Of a stretch of 64,000 nt of DNA, positions 8,011 through 17,160 are shown piece after piece. Position 1 is the stretch's first letter; each line of letters opens with the position of its first letter. Source of the DNA: Sulfuricystis thermophila (GTDB taxonomy: Bacteria > Pseudomonadota > Gammaproteobacteria > Burkholderiales > Rhodocyclaceae). A program made the translations under genes and the position numbers. Below the pieces are notes generated by a model. That model searched no databases. It was given only the letters and a program-made list of their open reading frames with translations, and was not told the origin of the DNA. Location: NCBI RefSeq assembly GCF_004323595.1, contig NZ_AP019373.1:1922001-1986000 (forward strand), written 5' to 3'.

Positions 8011-8607
8011 TTACTGCGCCCAGCTCGGACGGCCCGTGACCGGAGCGCGACCCGTGGCTTGGGCATATGCGTTGGGCGTGGTGGCCGAAGGCGCCGGCGC
8101 ACGCGGTGCCCCCATCAGCGCGGCGTAGTCCTTGTGATCCGGCTGGATCGCCTGCTTGATGACGGCCTTGTCCTGGCCGTTCTGATCCTTCTCCCAATCG
8201 ACCTTACCGAGGAACTCGATGCCGTCGAGGTCGGCGAACCCGGCGATGCGCCGCGCGTTCTGGGCCTGGGGGCTGGCGTCGCCCGGATGGACGCCGCGCG
8301 CGGAGTTCAGGATCGCCTTGACGAAGGCGCGGCCCATGTTGGCCCACTCGGGACCCTTGGGGCTGTAGAGACCGATCAGCGACCACAGCTTGCGACGGGC
8401 GTACTCACCCTCCATCACCACGAACTCGCAGTTGAGGTACACCGAGCCGGTGTTGTCGTTGCGGGTGGCGTAGCCGCCGGTCCAGCCCTGGCTCGCATCG
8501 TCGAAGCCGCCCGGGCGAATGGTCATGCGCACGCGCACCAGCGTGCCCTTGGGGATCAGGTCGAACGAAGACTGCTCGTTGGCATCGTTGAAATCGAAAT
8601 AACTCAT
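8011..8607 (-). CDS. Probable ssDNA-binding / recombination-associated phage protein
   Basis: A 198-residue protein (MSYFDFNDANEQSSFDLIPK) with a beta-rich N-terminal two thirds and a disordered Pro/Ala/Thr-rich tail, the profile of many phage ssDNA-binding or Sak4-partner proteins. It follows the Sak4-like ATPase gene by 12 bases. GTLVRVRMTIRPGG and VYLNCEFVVMEGEYARRKLW look like OB-fold-type strands. No catalytic motif is visible. The role as ssDNA-binding partner of the ATPase is inferred from neighbourhood and architecture. Confidence 0.65.
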   Translation of the reverse strand: MSYFDFNDANEQSSFDLIPKGTLVRVRMTIRPGGFDDASQGWTGGYATRNDNTGSVYLNCEFVVMEGEYARRKLWSLIGLYSPKGPEWANMGRAFVKAILNSARGVHPGDASPQAQNARRIAGFADLDGIEFLGKVDWEKDQNGQDKAVIKQAIQPDHKDYAALMGAPRAPAPSATTPNAYAQATGRAPVTGRPSWAQ

Positions 8608-8619
8608 GGTCGTGGCTCC

Positions 8620-9477
8620 TTATTGCTGTACGGGTTCGGAAGGCGCGGGGCGCGCGAAGTCGAGGCGTTCGAGGGCGGGGCGCGCGGGGCTGGCGATCTT
8701 GGCCATCAGCCGGCCGAGGTGCGGTTCCTCGATCTGGTCGAGGCGGCCGGAGCGGTCCTTGGCGGGGTAGCTCCAGGGGTTGAGCGTGTGGCAGACGAAG
8801 GCGCGGTAGGCGCTGCCGTCGTCGGCCTTGAGCTCGGCCAGCGTCACCACCTCGTCGACGATGCCGGGCAGCTCGAGCCCGGTCTTGGAGCCGTCGATCT
8901 GCAGCTGGAAGACGCGGCGATTGAAGTCGTCGAGACGCTCGTCGAGGATGCCGACGAACCACACGTTCTTGCCGCGGGTGTGCTGTAGGTGGGTGAGCCA
9001 GGCGATCATCTCCTGGCCCATCAGGCCGTAAGCGCCGCGTGTGTCCGGCTTGCCGGTCTTCTCCGAGTAGGCCTGCGGCTGGCCCTTGCACCATTGCAGG
9101 CACAGGCGCCCGGCGACGGTGATCGAGTCGACGAACACCGTGTCGTAGCGGTCGAGCACGGACGGGTCGCCGAAGCGCGCGCAGACGGCATCGAAGTGGG
9201 CCTGGCTGAAGGGCTGGTCCTCGCGCAGCGCCGGGTTCGGACCGCCGATGAACACCGCGAAGTCGCGGCACTCCTGCCAGGTGCGCGGGCGGATGGTGTC
9301 GCCGGCCCACCCCTCGACGGCGAGGTCGCCCGCCTCGAGGTCGAAGAACAAGGTGGCCTCGGGCGCCAGGGTCCAGAGCTGCGAGGTCTTGCCGATGCCG
9401 CTCTTGCCGACCAGCACGCCTTTCACGCCGCGCTTCTCGGCCAGACGCTGGTCGGCGGAGATGATGGGGAGGCTCAT
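8620..9477 (-). CDS. Sak4-like RecA-fold recombination ATPase
   Basis: A 285-residue AAA/RecA-fold ATPase with Walker A GKSGIGKTS at 24-32 and Walker B YDTVFVDSIT near 110. A GLMGQEMIAWLTHLQH helix and a conserved WFVGILDE strand follow. Phage proteins with this compact architecture (Sak4 group) promote single-strand annealing or load recombination proteins. Its neighbours are the putative ssDNA-binding protein downstream and a 93-residue protein upstream, overlapping by four bases. The family assignment rests on architecture and context, so an unrelated phage AAA protein remains possible. Confidence 0.75.
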   Translation of the reverse strand: MSLPIISADQRLAEKRGVKGVLVGKSGIGKTSQLWTLAPEATLFFDLEAGDLAVEGWAGDTIRPRTWQECRDFAVFIGGPNPALREDQPFSQAHFDAVCARFGDPSVLDRYDTVFVDSITVAGRLCLQWCKGQPQAYSEKTGKPDTRGAYGLMGQEMIAWLTHLQHTRGKNVWFVGILDERLDDFNRRVFQLQIDGSKTGLELPGIVDEVVTLAELKADDGSAYRAFVCHTLNPWSYPAKDRSGRLDQIEEPHLGRLMAKIASPARPALERLDFARPAPSEPVQQ

Positions 9478-9755
9478 GAGCGGCCTCCTTTGTCGGCGAA
9501 CGCGTGTCCGATCCGGTGTGCGCCGAGTGCGCCGTGTTTGCGGGCGAGGTCGTAGAGCTCCCGCAGAGCGTTCATGCGGCGGCTGATGGGCCGGACCTCG
9601 TTTTCGAGGGCGATGACGGCGAAGGCGATCTGATCCAGGGTGGCATCTTCGATTGCCACGTCGGCGCCATTCGTCCCGATCCGTTCCGGCAGGGACTCCA
9701 GCAGATAGGGGTGCTGCTTTTTCAGCTTGTCGAGCAAAGTGCGGTTCTTGAACAT
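9474..9755 (-). CDS. Small phage protein of unknown function (93 aa)
   Basis: A 93-residue, mostly helical protein (MFKNRTLLDKLKKQHPYLLE) with no recognised domain. ATG 9755 sits nine bases after GGAGGA and is preferred. GTG 9764 is an alternative start overlapping the preceding stop. Its end overlaps the ATPase gene start (ATGA), so it belongs to the same translation-coupled chain. Function unknown. Confidence 0.65.
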   Translation of the reverse strand: MFKNRTLLDKLKKQHPYLLESLPERIGTNGADVAIEDATLDQIAFAVIALENEVRPISRRMNALRELYDLARKHGALGAHRIGHAFADKGGRS

Positions 9756-9760
9756 GACGG

Positions 9761-10231
9761 TCACTCCTCCAGCAGGGCGAGACGGAATCCGGGCTTGCCG
9801 GTCTTGAGCGTGCGGGCGGGGGCGAAGGCGCTCTTCAGCGATTCGGGCCAGGCGTTGAACTTGGTCTCGGAGACGCGGTAGGCGGTCTCGACGTACTCGG
9901 CCGGGTCCTCGCCGCCCTCAGCGATACGGCGCACGATCTCGGCGAGCCGCTTCTGATCCCACTCGACCCGCTTGGGAAGGTCGGCGGTGACGCGCACGCG
10001 GCCGTCGTCGAAATGCACGACGCCGGTGTCCTTACCGGCGGCCATGCGCAGGGCATGGGCGCGGTCGGCGTACTTCATATCCAGCGCGCGTTCGAGGTGC
10101 TCGACGATGGCCTTGGCGGCCGAGAGCAGATCGGCGGCATCGTTCTTGAGCTGGAACAGCGCCTCGCTTTGCAGCGCGGCGAGCTCGCCGGCCGGCGTGG
10201 CGAGAACCTGGTCGGGGGTGAGGCGGCTCAT
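9761..10231 (-). CDS. Phage protein of unknown function (156 aa)
   Basis: A 156-residue protein, start ATG 10231 overlapping the TGA of the AlpA-like gene. An N-terminal amphipathic helical region (LKNDAADLLSAAKAIVEHLE) precedes a short basic beta segment (RVRVTADLPKRVEWDQKRLA). Homologues of this kind appear between AlpA-like regulators and recombination genes in proteobacterial prophages. No enzyme motif is visible and I assign no function. Confidence 0.68.
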   Translation of the reverse strand: MSRLTPDQVLATPAGELAALQSEALFQLKNDAADLLSAAKAIVEHLERALDMKYADRAHALRMAAGKDTGVVHFDDGRVRVTADLPKRVEWDQKRLAEIVRRIAEGGEDPAEYVETAYRVSETKFNAWPESLKSAFAPARTLKTGKPGFRLALLEE

Positions 10232-10440
10232 GCCACACCTCCCGCGCCGACGCGCTCGGAGGTGCTCTTGCGCAGGCACTCCGCCTCGTAGGACTCGACG
10301 TCCTCGACACGGTAGAGCACGCGCCCCTGGATCTTGAGAAAGACCGGCCCGATTCCTTCGGAGCGCCAGCGTTCCAAGGTGGCTTCGCTGACGCCCCAAC
10401 GGTCGGCCAGTTGGCGTTGGTTGAGGTGTTTGATACTCAC
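10228..10440 (-). CDS. AlpA/MerR-type HTH regulator (excisionase-like)
   Basis: A 70-residue DNA-binding protein with a single winged helix-turn-helix: LNQRQLADRWGVSEATLERW, then a wing containing FLKIQGRVLYRVEDVESYEAE. It starts at GTG 10440 with AAGGAG six bases upstream. Proteins of the AlpA/excisionase class control prophage excision or turn on early genes. As first gene of the recombination operon, after a 128-base upstream region and a terminator, it could regulate its own operon. Confidence 0.82.
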   Translation of the reverse strand: MSIKHLNQRQLADRWGVSEATLERWRSEGIGPVFLKIQGRVLYRVEDVESYEAECLRKSTSERVGAGGVA

Positions 10441-10568
10441 GATTCGCTCCTTACGGGTTGTTGCGGAAACGTGAGGTCATTCTGGGTTTCAGGGGGTGGG
10501 CAAACCGGCGGGCAAAGCGGGCAGGATGGGCGGGCAAATCGTGCAAATCGGCCATGCGCAGAGACGGA
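10441..10568. promoter_or_regulatory. Upstream region of the AlpA-led operon with GGCAAA repeats
   Basis: The only sizeable gap in the leftward early module, bounded by a terminator and the AlpA gene. It holds repeated GGCAAA/TGCAAA words at 10500-10550 (GGGCAAACC, GGGCAAAGC, GGGCAAATC, GTGCAAATC). No clear -10/-35 pair is visible. The repeats resemble the GTGCAAACC palindrome at 1354-1373 and may be binding sites for one phage regulator. Confidence 0.4.
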
Positions 10569-10602
10569 AAAGAAAAAGGCCCGGAGTGGTTGGCTCCGGG
10601 CC
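10569..10602 (-). terminator. Intrinsic terminator after the DUF2188 gene
   Basis: Stem 10578-10586/10594-10602 has perfect 9-bp arms (GGCCCGGAG) with a seven-base loop, and on the minus strand it is followed by CTTTTTCTTTT. It ends the transcript of the two unknown genes and DUF2188, and separates it from the AlpA-led operon. Confidence 0.85.
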
Positions 10603-10629
10603 CTTATCGGGGGTGGAAATGCGGGGTGG

Positions 10630-10854
10630 TCAGCCGGGAGGCGGGAACGGATCTTTGCCGTAGCTGTTGCGCTCGCGGATCTTCCCGTCCTCGCCCTGGA
10701 TGAGCACCTCGCTGCCCTGGTTGCGCGCGATGTCGCGTGCGCGCTCGAAGGCTTCCTGTTGCGTATCGTGTACGGAGGTCAGGCGGTCGTTGCCTTCCCC
10801 CCGGACACCCCACTTGTCGCCGTTGCGGACGACCCACTGGTTCTTACCACTCAT
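10630..10854 (-). CDS. DUF2188 domain protein
   Basis: A 74-residue protein matching the small DUF2188 family: NQWVVRNGDKWGVRGEGNDR, TQQEAFERARDIARNQGSEV, then a GEDGKIRERNSYGKDPFPPPG tail. ATG 10854 follows GAGGTGA at good spacing. An ATG at 10920 overlaps the previous stop and would add 22 residues, but relatives start at the position chosen. These small basic proteins occur in phages and genomes; their role is unknown. An intrinsic terminator follows. Confidence 0.82.
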   Translation of the reverse strand: MSGKNQWVVRNGDKWGVRGEGNDRLTSVHDTQQEAFERARDIARNQGSEVLIQGEDGKIRERNSYGKDPFPPPG

Positions 10855-10919
10855 GTCATTCACCTCATCGAGATCGAAGTTGAACTGCCGGATGAAAGGA
10901 TTGCGCTTCGTTGGGTGCA

Positions 10920-11876
10920 TCACCTCCTTTGGTCGTTGACGAATTCGGGTTTCAGCCAATAGTGACCGTCGTTGTCGTGGGCGACGAAGGTGCGGTAGAC
11001 GGCCTTGTGCCGCTTGCAGATGTCCGCGCCCTTGCACTTGTCGACATCGATTTCCAAAGCGTCGGCGATGGTGCGTTTATGGACGGGATCGCCGCCGCCC
11101 TGCGCGAGTACCGAAAGAAAGCCGTAGACCTGGGGCGACAGTGCGTGCCGCTCTCCGTCGATCAGTGCGATGCGGCCGGAGTGCATGAGCCGCAGGGAGG
11201 TTTCCGAATCCCGTTCGCCGATCCCGGCGGAACCGTCGAGGTATGCGTCGAGATTCTCGATGACGAAGCCGGCCTTGCGGAGATGCGCCACGGCACGCAG
11301 CGGAACGACGAGATGGCCGGCGGCCTGGATCGCTTGGGCGACGTCGGGTGTAGTGGTGATGAGGACGCCGCAGCCGGGTGCGCAGGCGGTGCGCAAACGA
11401 GCTTCGATGATGGGCGTCAAGGCCGGGTCGCTCAGCCTCCGACCGAAGAAGATAGTGCGCCGCTTTCGTCGATGTTCGATCTCGCCCAGGCGCCACAGCG
11501 CTGTCGGAACCATCTCTTCATGTTGATACCGTCCCGCAAGGCCCAGGGCCGAGGCGAGCCACCGGACGATGCGCGTGATGTCCACCCTGAGCCGTGTCAC
11601 TTGATCACTGGCCAGATCCACCCAGCCGCAGTCCGTGCAGTACCCCTGGCGGCCTCCTTGCTCGAAGCGAATCCCCTCCAGATCGCCCATTCCGCACCAG
11701 GGACAGAGGATGCTCGATCCGACACCATCACCCGCCCCGATGGCGCCGAGGTCGAGGAGATGCCGATAAGCATCCATTTGTCCGGAATACCGGGCGGCAT
11801 CCGGATGGAGGCTTCCCTCGGATTCCTCGACGAGCCCGCAGAGCAGGCCGAAGGCGATGTCGTTGCGCGCCTGCAC
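10920..11876 (-). CDS. Unknown phage protein with zinc ribbon and C-terminal winged helix
   Basis: A 318-residue protein I do not recognise. A Cys4 ribbon is visible at ~58-83 (CPWCGMGDLEG then YCTDCGWVDL). A central region has short strands and helices (CGVLITTTPDVAQAIQAAGH). The last ~80 residues look like a winged helix (SPQVYGFLSVLAQGGGDPV, then DICKRHKAVYRTFVAHD). Start is GTG 11876, eight bases after the upstream 407-residue gene. The pair sits directly next to the phage repressor, divergent from it, where lysogenic-conversion or early regulatory genes are often found. Functions could include transcription control or defence; nothing decides this. Confidence 0.7.
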   Translation of the reverse strand: MQARNDIAFGLLCGLVEESEGSLHPDAARYSGQMDAYRHLLDLGAIGAGDGVGSSILCPWCGMGDLEGIRFEQGGRQGYCTDCGWVDLASDQVTRLRVDITRIVRWLASALGLAGRYQHEEMVPTALWRLGEIEHRRKRRTIFFGRRLSDPALTPIIEARLRTACAPGCGVLITTTPDVAQAIQAAGHLVVPLRAVAHLRKAGFVIENLDAYLDGSAGIGERDSETSLRLMHSGRIALIDGERHALSPQVYGFLSVLAQGGGDPVHKRTIADALEIDVDKCKGADICKRHKAVYRTFVAHDNDGHYWLKPEFVNDQRR

Positions 11877-11884
11877 GGCGGCTT

Positions 11885-13108
11885 CTACGCGACCAGGGCC
11901 AGTTCGACCTCGGTCGGTTCGGAGACGCGCCAGGCACGCAGGAGGCGCTCAGCGAGCTTGGCGTCCTCCTCTGCCATGTCCTGGAGGTTGGAGATCCCCG
12001 ATTGCTTGAGGTCGATGTTCAGTACGCGACCGCGCTTGCCCATTTCGGCAGGGGCGAAATAGATGCTGATGAGGGCCTCGACGATATTGAACGGACCGCG
12101 GAACAGGTCGTGGTCCTTCAGGTGGGCGCTCGATGCAGCGAGCACGCAGTGTTCGGCCTGATCCGCCGGTACGCCTACCCAGAAGTCGCAGATCGGCGCC
12201 CTCGTGCTCCTGAGCCGGGCGCGGCGGAGGCGAATGCGATCAATGCCGTGGGCGGCGAGGTCGATGTCGCTGTCCTCCGGAAGGTCCAAGCCGTGCCGCA
12301 GCCGGTTGAGATAGAACATCGGCTGCTTCACTGCCTCGGGCTTGACCTCCTGTTTCAGCAGATGGCGTGCGAAGAGCGTCACCAGCGGCTGGTGGACCTT
12401 GGCTCCGCCCCGGCCGACGGTGTCGACGATGCCGGATGCGGGGAAGTAGACCAGCGCGAGATTGGTCGCCGGGCGGGTCGTCCGGCGGCGCATGCCCTCT
12501 TCGACGAACTCCACCAGATCGTTGGGATCGTCCTCCACGTAGACGCTGATCTGCACACCGCCGTCCAGGTGACGGTCGCAGACGTCTACGTGGCAGGCGC
12601 GCCGCGGTCCCTTGCGTTTCGAGAGCACCTCGGACAAGGCGGCCTGCAATCCCTCGATGTCGGCAGCCTCTCGGGACACCGGCTCGGTCACCTTGATGGC
12701 TTGCCGTTTCCACGACCGCTTGCCGACGCCGAGATCGAATTGGAGCAGCGCCTCGGCCGTCATGAAGGTTTGCGGCCAGTTCACCAACACCCACATGGCC
12801 CGCTCGGCGTGGTTGCGGAGCTGTCCGAAGTCCTCCCGAATGGCCACGTCGTTGTCGCTGGCGTTGAGGATCGCATCGATGCCTTTCTGGGTCGCGAGGG
12901 CGTGGACATGGCGCAGCTCGGCGTGCAGCAGGGCCTGTTGATCCGGTTCGAGTTCCTCCAGGAGGGCGATCAGGGCATCGGAAAATGCCTTTTCCTCGGC
13001 GCTCCAGTCGAAAGATTCGGGGATGGCGATGGAACGGGAGGACAGATACGCCTGCCAAGTGGTGGCCGGAACCTGACGGGCGAGGTGACGAGGGTTGAAC
13101 GCGGTCAT
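11885..13108 (-). CDS. Unknown phage protein (407 aa), first gene of the leftward operon
   Basis: A 407-residue soluble protein with no recognised catalytic motif. Residues 1-130 are helical (SAEEKAFSDALIALLEELEP), 130-240 are mixed with basic stretches (SKRKGPRRACHVDVCDRHLD), and the C-terminal half has strands such as PATNLALVYFPASGIVDTVG and a helical end. Start ATG 13108 has a purine-rich GAAGGAGAAGAAAGGC upstream. It is the first gene expressed leftward from the repressor region and is coupled closely to the zinc-ribbon protein gene. A viral early regulator, host-takeover or superinfection-exclusion role is possible but unproven. Confidence 0.7.
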   Translation of the reverse strand: MTAFNPRHLARQVPATTWQAYLSSRSIAIPESFDWSAEEKAFSDALIALLEELEPDQQALLHAELRHVHALATQKGIDAILNASDNDVAIREDFGQLRNHAERAMWVLVNWPQTFMTAEALLQFDLGVGKRSWKRQAIKVTEPVSREAADIEGLQAALSEVLSKRKGPRRACHVDVCDRHLDGGVQISVYVEDDPNDLVEFVEEGMRRRTTRPATNLALVYFPASGIVDTVGRGGAKVHQPLVTLFARHLLKQEVKPEAVKQPMFYLNRLRHGLDLPEDSDIDLAAHGIDRIRLRRARLRSTRAPICDFWVGVPADQAEHCVLAASSAHLKDHDLFRGPFNIVEALISIYFAPAEMGKRGRVLNIDLKQSGISNLQDMAEEDAKLAERLLRAWRVSEPTEVELALVA

Positions 13109-13183
13109 GCCTTTCTTCTCCTTCTTCGAGACGGACGGTGCCCGGCATGCCGCAACATCCCAGAAGTACTCCTAGACAGGGAT

Positions 13184-13277
13184 ATTATGCGTTCGGTGTG
13201 CCGAACGATTCGGATTATTGATGGCTTGTGCTGGGTTTGTCAAGCAGATACCAAATCGTTCGGTACAGAGGTATACT
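13184..13277. promoter_or_regulatory. Divergent control region with XRE operator-like palindromes
   Basis: Between the leftward early operon and the XRE repressor. A perfect dyad GTTCGG-TGTG-CCGAAC lies at 13191-13206, and a half-site GTTCGG recurs at 13258-13263. CATAAT (minus strand, 13189-13184) is a plausible leftward -10 next to the dyad, and TATACT (13272-13277) a rightward -10 preceding the repressor gene. Neither has a good -35. The palindromes overlapping both putative promoters fit a lambda-type repressor switch. Confidence 0.6.
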
Positions 13278-13306
13278 TTCAGGCCATTCAGAGAACGAGG
13301 TGCCAC

Positions 13307-13633
13307 ATGCCATCCCCGCTGGGAGAAAAGATACGGGGCCTCCGCAAACAGCGCGGACTCAGCCTCGAGCAGCTGGCGGAACAGACCGAATCCAGCAAGA
13401 GCTACATCTGGGAGCTGGAGAACAAGGACAATCCGAAGCCATCCGCCGAGAAGATCGCGAGAATCGCTGGCGTGCTCAAGGTGACGCCCGAATATTTCAT
13501 GGACGACCGGATTACCGAGCTTGAACCGTCGGAAGAGGACAAGGCCTTCTTTCGCAAGTATCGGGGCCTGTCGTCGGGAACCAAGAAGAAGCTGGACGAC
13601 ATCCTCAAGATCATAGAAGGCGATGACAAGTAA
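13307..13633 (+). CDS. XRE-family phage repressor
   Basis: A 108-residue transcription regulator. The helix-turn-helix is in the first 60 residues (LRKQRGLSLEQLAEQTESSK, then SYIWELENKDNPKPSAEKIA), followed by a short acidic C-terminal oligomerisation tail. ATG 13307 has GAGGTG five bases upstream. It overlaps the ImmA/IrrE gene by 11 bases, a pairing known from ICEBs1 (ImmR/ImmA) and many prophages, in which the protease cleaves the repressor to induce the element. The palindromes at 13191-13263 are its likely operators. Confidence 0.88.
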   Translation: MPSPLGEKIRGLRKQRGLSLEQLAEQTESSKSYIWELENKDNPKPSAEKIARIAGVLKVTPEYFMDDRITELEPSEEDKAFFRKYRGLSSGTKKKLDDILKIIEGDDK

Positions 13634-14516
13634 TCCGACCACGCCCGGTGCTTGGGCCAACTTTCTCTCCAAGGCGTGGGGACGCGATCGTTTCCCGATC
13701 GACGTCAAGCTCATCGCTCAGGACATCAGTTCCCGCCAACCCGATCCGATCGCCCACATCCGGGGCGGTGACATCGGTGAGCTGGAGGGAATGCTGCTCA
13801 AACGGGAAAAGGGCTGGTACCTGCTCTACAACGACCAGGTGCAATCGAGCGGACGCATCAACTTCACCATCGCCCACGAACTGGGCCATTACCTGCTGCA
13901 TCGCAAAGAGGAAGACGCCTTCCGATGCAGCACGGAGGATCTGTTGGACTGGGGCTCGACAGCCCGGCAGCGGGAAGCCGATGCCGACAAGTTCGCGGCG
14001 ACGCTGTTGATGCCGCTGGACGATTATCGCAAGCAGGTCGAGTCGGCCAAGGTGGACATCGATCTGCTCGGCGCTTGCGCGGATCGGTATGGGGTATCGC
14101 TCGTGGCGGCCATCCGGCAATGGATCGAGTTCACGCCGCTGCGGGCGGTCTTGGTCGTTTCCAACGACGGCTTCATCAATTGGTCCTGGTCGAGTCGCAA
14201 TGCTCTACGCACCAGGGCCAGGTTTCGGTTCTCAAAGGAGACGATACCCGTCCCCGAGGCGTCCTTGGCGGCGCAGACGATACGTCACCCTGATGAAAGA
14301 ACGGGAATCGAGTTGCCTGCTCGCGTATGGTTCAAGGAAGAGCCCGCCGACATGTCCCTGCGCGAGATGCGTGTCGTCTCCGATCAGTACGAACTCGTCA
14401 TCACGCTGCTCATCCTCCCCGACCGCGAGCCCTGGGAGAAAAATGACGACGAAGAGGACGAACTCCTGGTCGACACCTACACAAATTTCATCCGCAACGG
14501 GCAGCATCCGTATTAG
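13623..14516 (+). CDS. ImmA/IrrE-family metallopeptidase
   Basis: A 297-residue zinc metallopeptidase. The active-site motif HELGH is at ~87-91 within INFTIAHELGHYLLHRKEED, followed by the third-ligand region READADKFAATLLMP. A C-terminal domain of ~130 residues carries strands (TPLRAVLVVSNDGFINWSWS) and may be the sensor. It overlaps the XRE repressor gene and is very likely its antirepressor protease, acting on DNA damage or another signal. An acidic tail (KNDDEEDELLVD) precedes the stop. Confidence 0.9.
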   Translation: MTSNPTTPGAWANFLSKAWGRDRFPIDVKLIAQDISSRQPDPIAHIRGGDIGELEGMLLKREKGWYLLYNDQVQSSGRINFTIAHELGHYLLHRKEEDAFRCSTEDLLDWGSTARQREADADKFAATLLMPLDDYRKQVESAKVDIDLLGACADRYGVSLVAAIRQWIEFTPLRAVLVVSNDGFINWSWSSRNALRTRARFRFSKETIPVPEASLAAQTIRHPDERTGIELPARVWFKEEPADMSLREMRVVSDQYELVITLLILPDREPWEKNDDEEDELLVDTYTNFIRNGQHPY

Positions 14517-14633
14517 CGGGGTCGCGACCTTCCGCATCCTTTCGTACCGGCCCGAAACTCCCTGATGGCCGAGGTCACGGCCTGACCGGACAATCTCGTC
14601 ATCAAGCGAGTTGGACGTTCAGGACCGATACCG
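14517..14633. other. Short intergenic stretch between ImmA and the recombinase cassette
   Basis: No gene, clear promoter or terminator is visible in these 117 bases. They separate the lysogeny-control pair from the recombinase cassette on the same strand. Confidence 0.4.
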
Positions 14634-14852
14634 ATGTGCACGATCAACCACCTACCACCCGAACGGATGACGCCGGAGCAGCGCCGGCGCGAAGCCGCAT
14701 CCTTGCTGGCCCACGGCCTCGTCCGACTGCGCGAGGCCGTGTTCGCCCAGTCCGCAGGCGGCCCCGCGGAGAGCGAGTTTGAGCTTGGCTTCTCCGGCCA
14801 CCAGCGCCTTCATAGCCACCCCGTCAACAACACTTTGGAGGAGGCTCCATGA
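14634..14852 (+). CDS. Small protein of the DUF2924/recombinase cassette
   Basis: A 72-residue protein (MCTINHLPPERMTPEQRRRE) with one predicted helix followed by a Ser/Gly-rich tail. Its TGA overlaps the ATG of the DUF2924 gene, so it is translationally coupled. Short proteins with the same opening are found ahead of DUF2924 and large serine recombinase genes in proteobacterial elements. No catalytic residues seen; role unknown. Confidence 0.65.
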   Translation: MCTINHLPPERMTPEQRRREAASLLAHGLVRLREAVFAQSAGGPAESEFELGFSGHQRLHSHPVNNTLEEAP

Positions 14853-15342
14853 AGGCAAGCACCGTCCCACCCACCCCGCCGAGCGTCGTCGCCCGGATCG
14901 CCGGGCTCCCGGATCTCTCGATAGAGGAAATGAGGGCGCTTTGGCGAGAACTCTTCGGCAGCGACAACCCGACGCCCAATCGCCAGTTCATGGAGCGGCG
15001 GATCGCGTACAAGCTGCAAGAGATCGAGTTCCGCAAGGTCGATCCCAGCCTCTTGGAGCGCAACAAGCGGCGCATCAAGGCCCTGGTGGAGACCGGCAAG
15101 GCGCGCAAGCTCGATCGCGACATCCGGCTGATGCCCGGCACCGTGCTCACCCGGGAGTACCAGGGGATCGAGCACCGGGTGACGGTCGCCCAGGACGGAC
15201 AGTATGAGTTCGAGGGCAGGCGCTACCCGAGCCTGTCCATGATCGCCCGCGAGATCACCGGCACCCGCTGGTCCGGGCCGCTCTTCTTCGGCGTGAAGGC
15301 ACCGGCCAAGGCGAAGAATCCGAAGAAGCAGGGAGGTCGGCG

Positions 15343-15346
<4 letters not shown>
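14849..15346 (+). CDS. DUF2924 domain protein
   Basis: A 165-residue basic protein of the DUF2924 family. Visible features are SIEEMRALWRELFGSDNPTP, RQFMERRIAYKLQE, GTVLTREYQGIEHRVTV, YPSLSMIAREITGTRWSGP and FFGVKAP followed by a Lys/Arg-rich end. It overlaps both neighbours by four bases (ATGA). The family is constantly associated with serine recombinases and may act as a recombination-directionality or DNA-targeting partner; that role is inferred from the linkage, not demonstrated. Confidence 0.88.
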
Positions 15347-16697
<1,351 letters not shown>

Positions 16698-16701
<4 letters not shown>

Positions 16702-17129
16702 ATGAAATCTTGATCGACAAGACCGGTCAGCCAGAGGTGATCACCGCGAGCGACGGCAGCCTTACCATCGCTGTGCCGATCCGGATCAAGCGCCGCGGCA
16801 GCCGCAAGGCCGTGGCCCTTCCGGACGGCAGCGCTGTCCAGCCCCGTCCCTGGGATGACACGCCGACGCCGATCCAGCTCGCGCTCGCCCGCGGCCACCG
16901 CTGGCTGGCGATGGTGGAGTCCGGCGAGGCGCGCACGCTATCCGAGGTGGCCGAGCGCGAGGGGATGGATCGGGCCTATGTGAGCCGGATGGTGAACCTC
17001 ACTACCCTTGCGCCGGACATCGTGGCTGCGATCCTCGACGAAACGTTGCCGCCGGAGGTGACCCTGTTCGATCTGGCGTCGGGGACGCCACTGCTATGGG
17101 ACGAGCAGCGGGCCATCATCAATCCCTGA
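16698..17129 (+). CDS. HTH protein coupled to the serine recombinase (KorB/ParB-HTH-like)
   Basis: A 143-residue protein starting with a basic beta-rich segment (TIAVPIRIKRRGSRKAVALP) and continuing with a helix-turn-helix (RTLSEVAEREGMDRAYVSRM) like the ParB/KorB DNA-binding helices. ATG 16698 overlaps the recombinase TGA. Constant linkage to the recombinase suggests a directionality factor or regulator, which is inferred. Confidence 0.72.
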
Positions 17130-17160
17130 TTACCGTCGCACGTGCATCCTTCGGGTTGGA

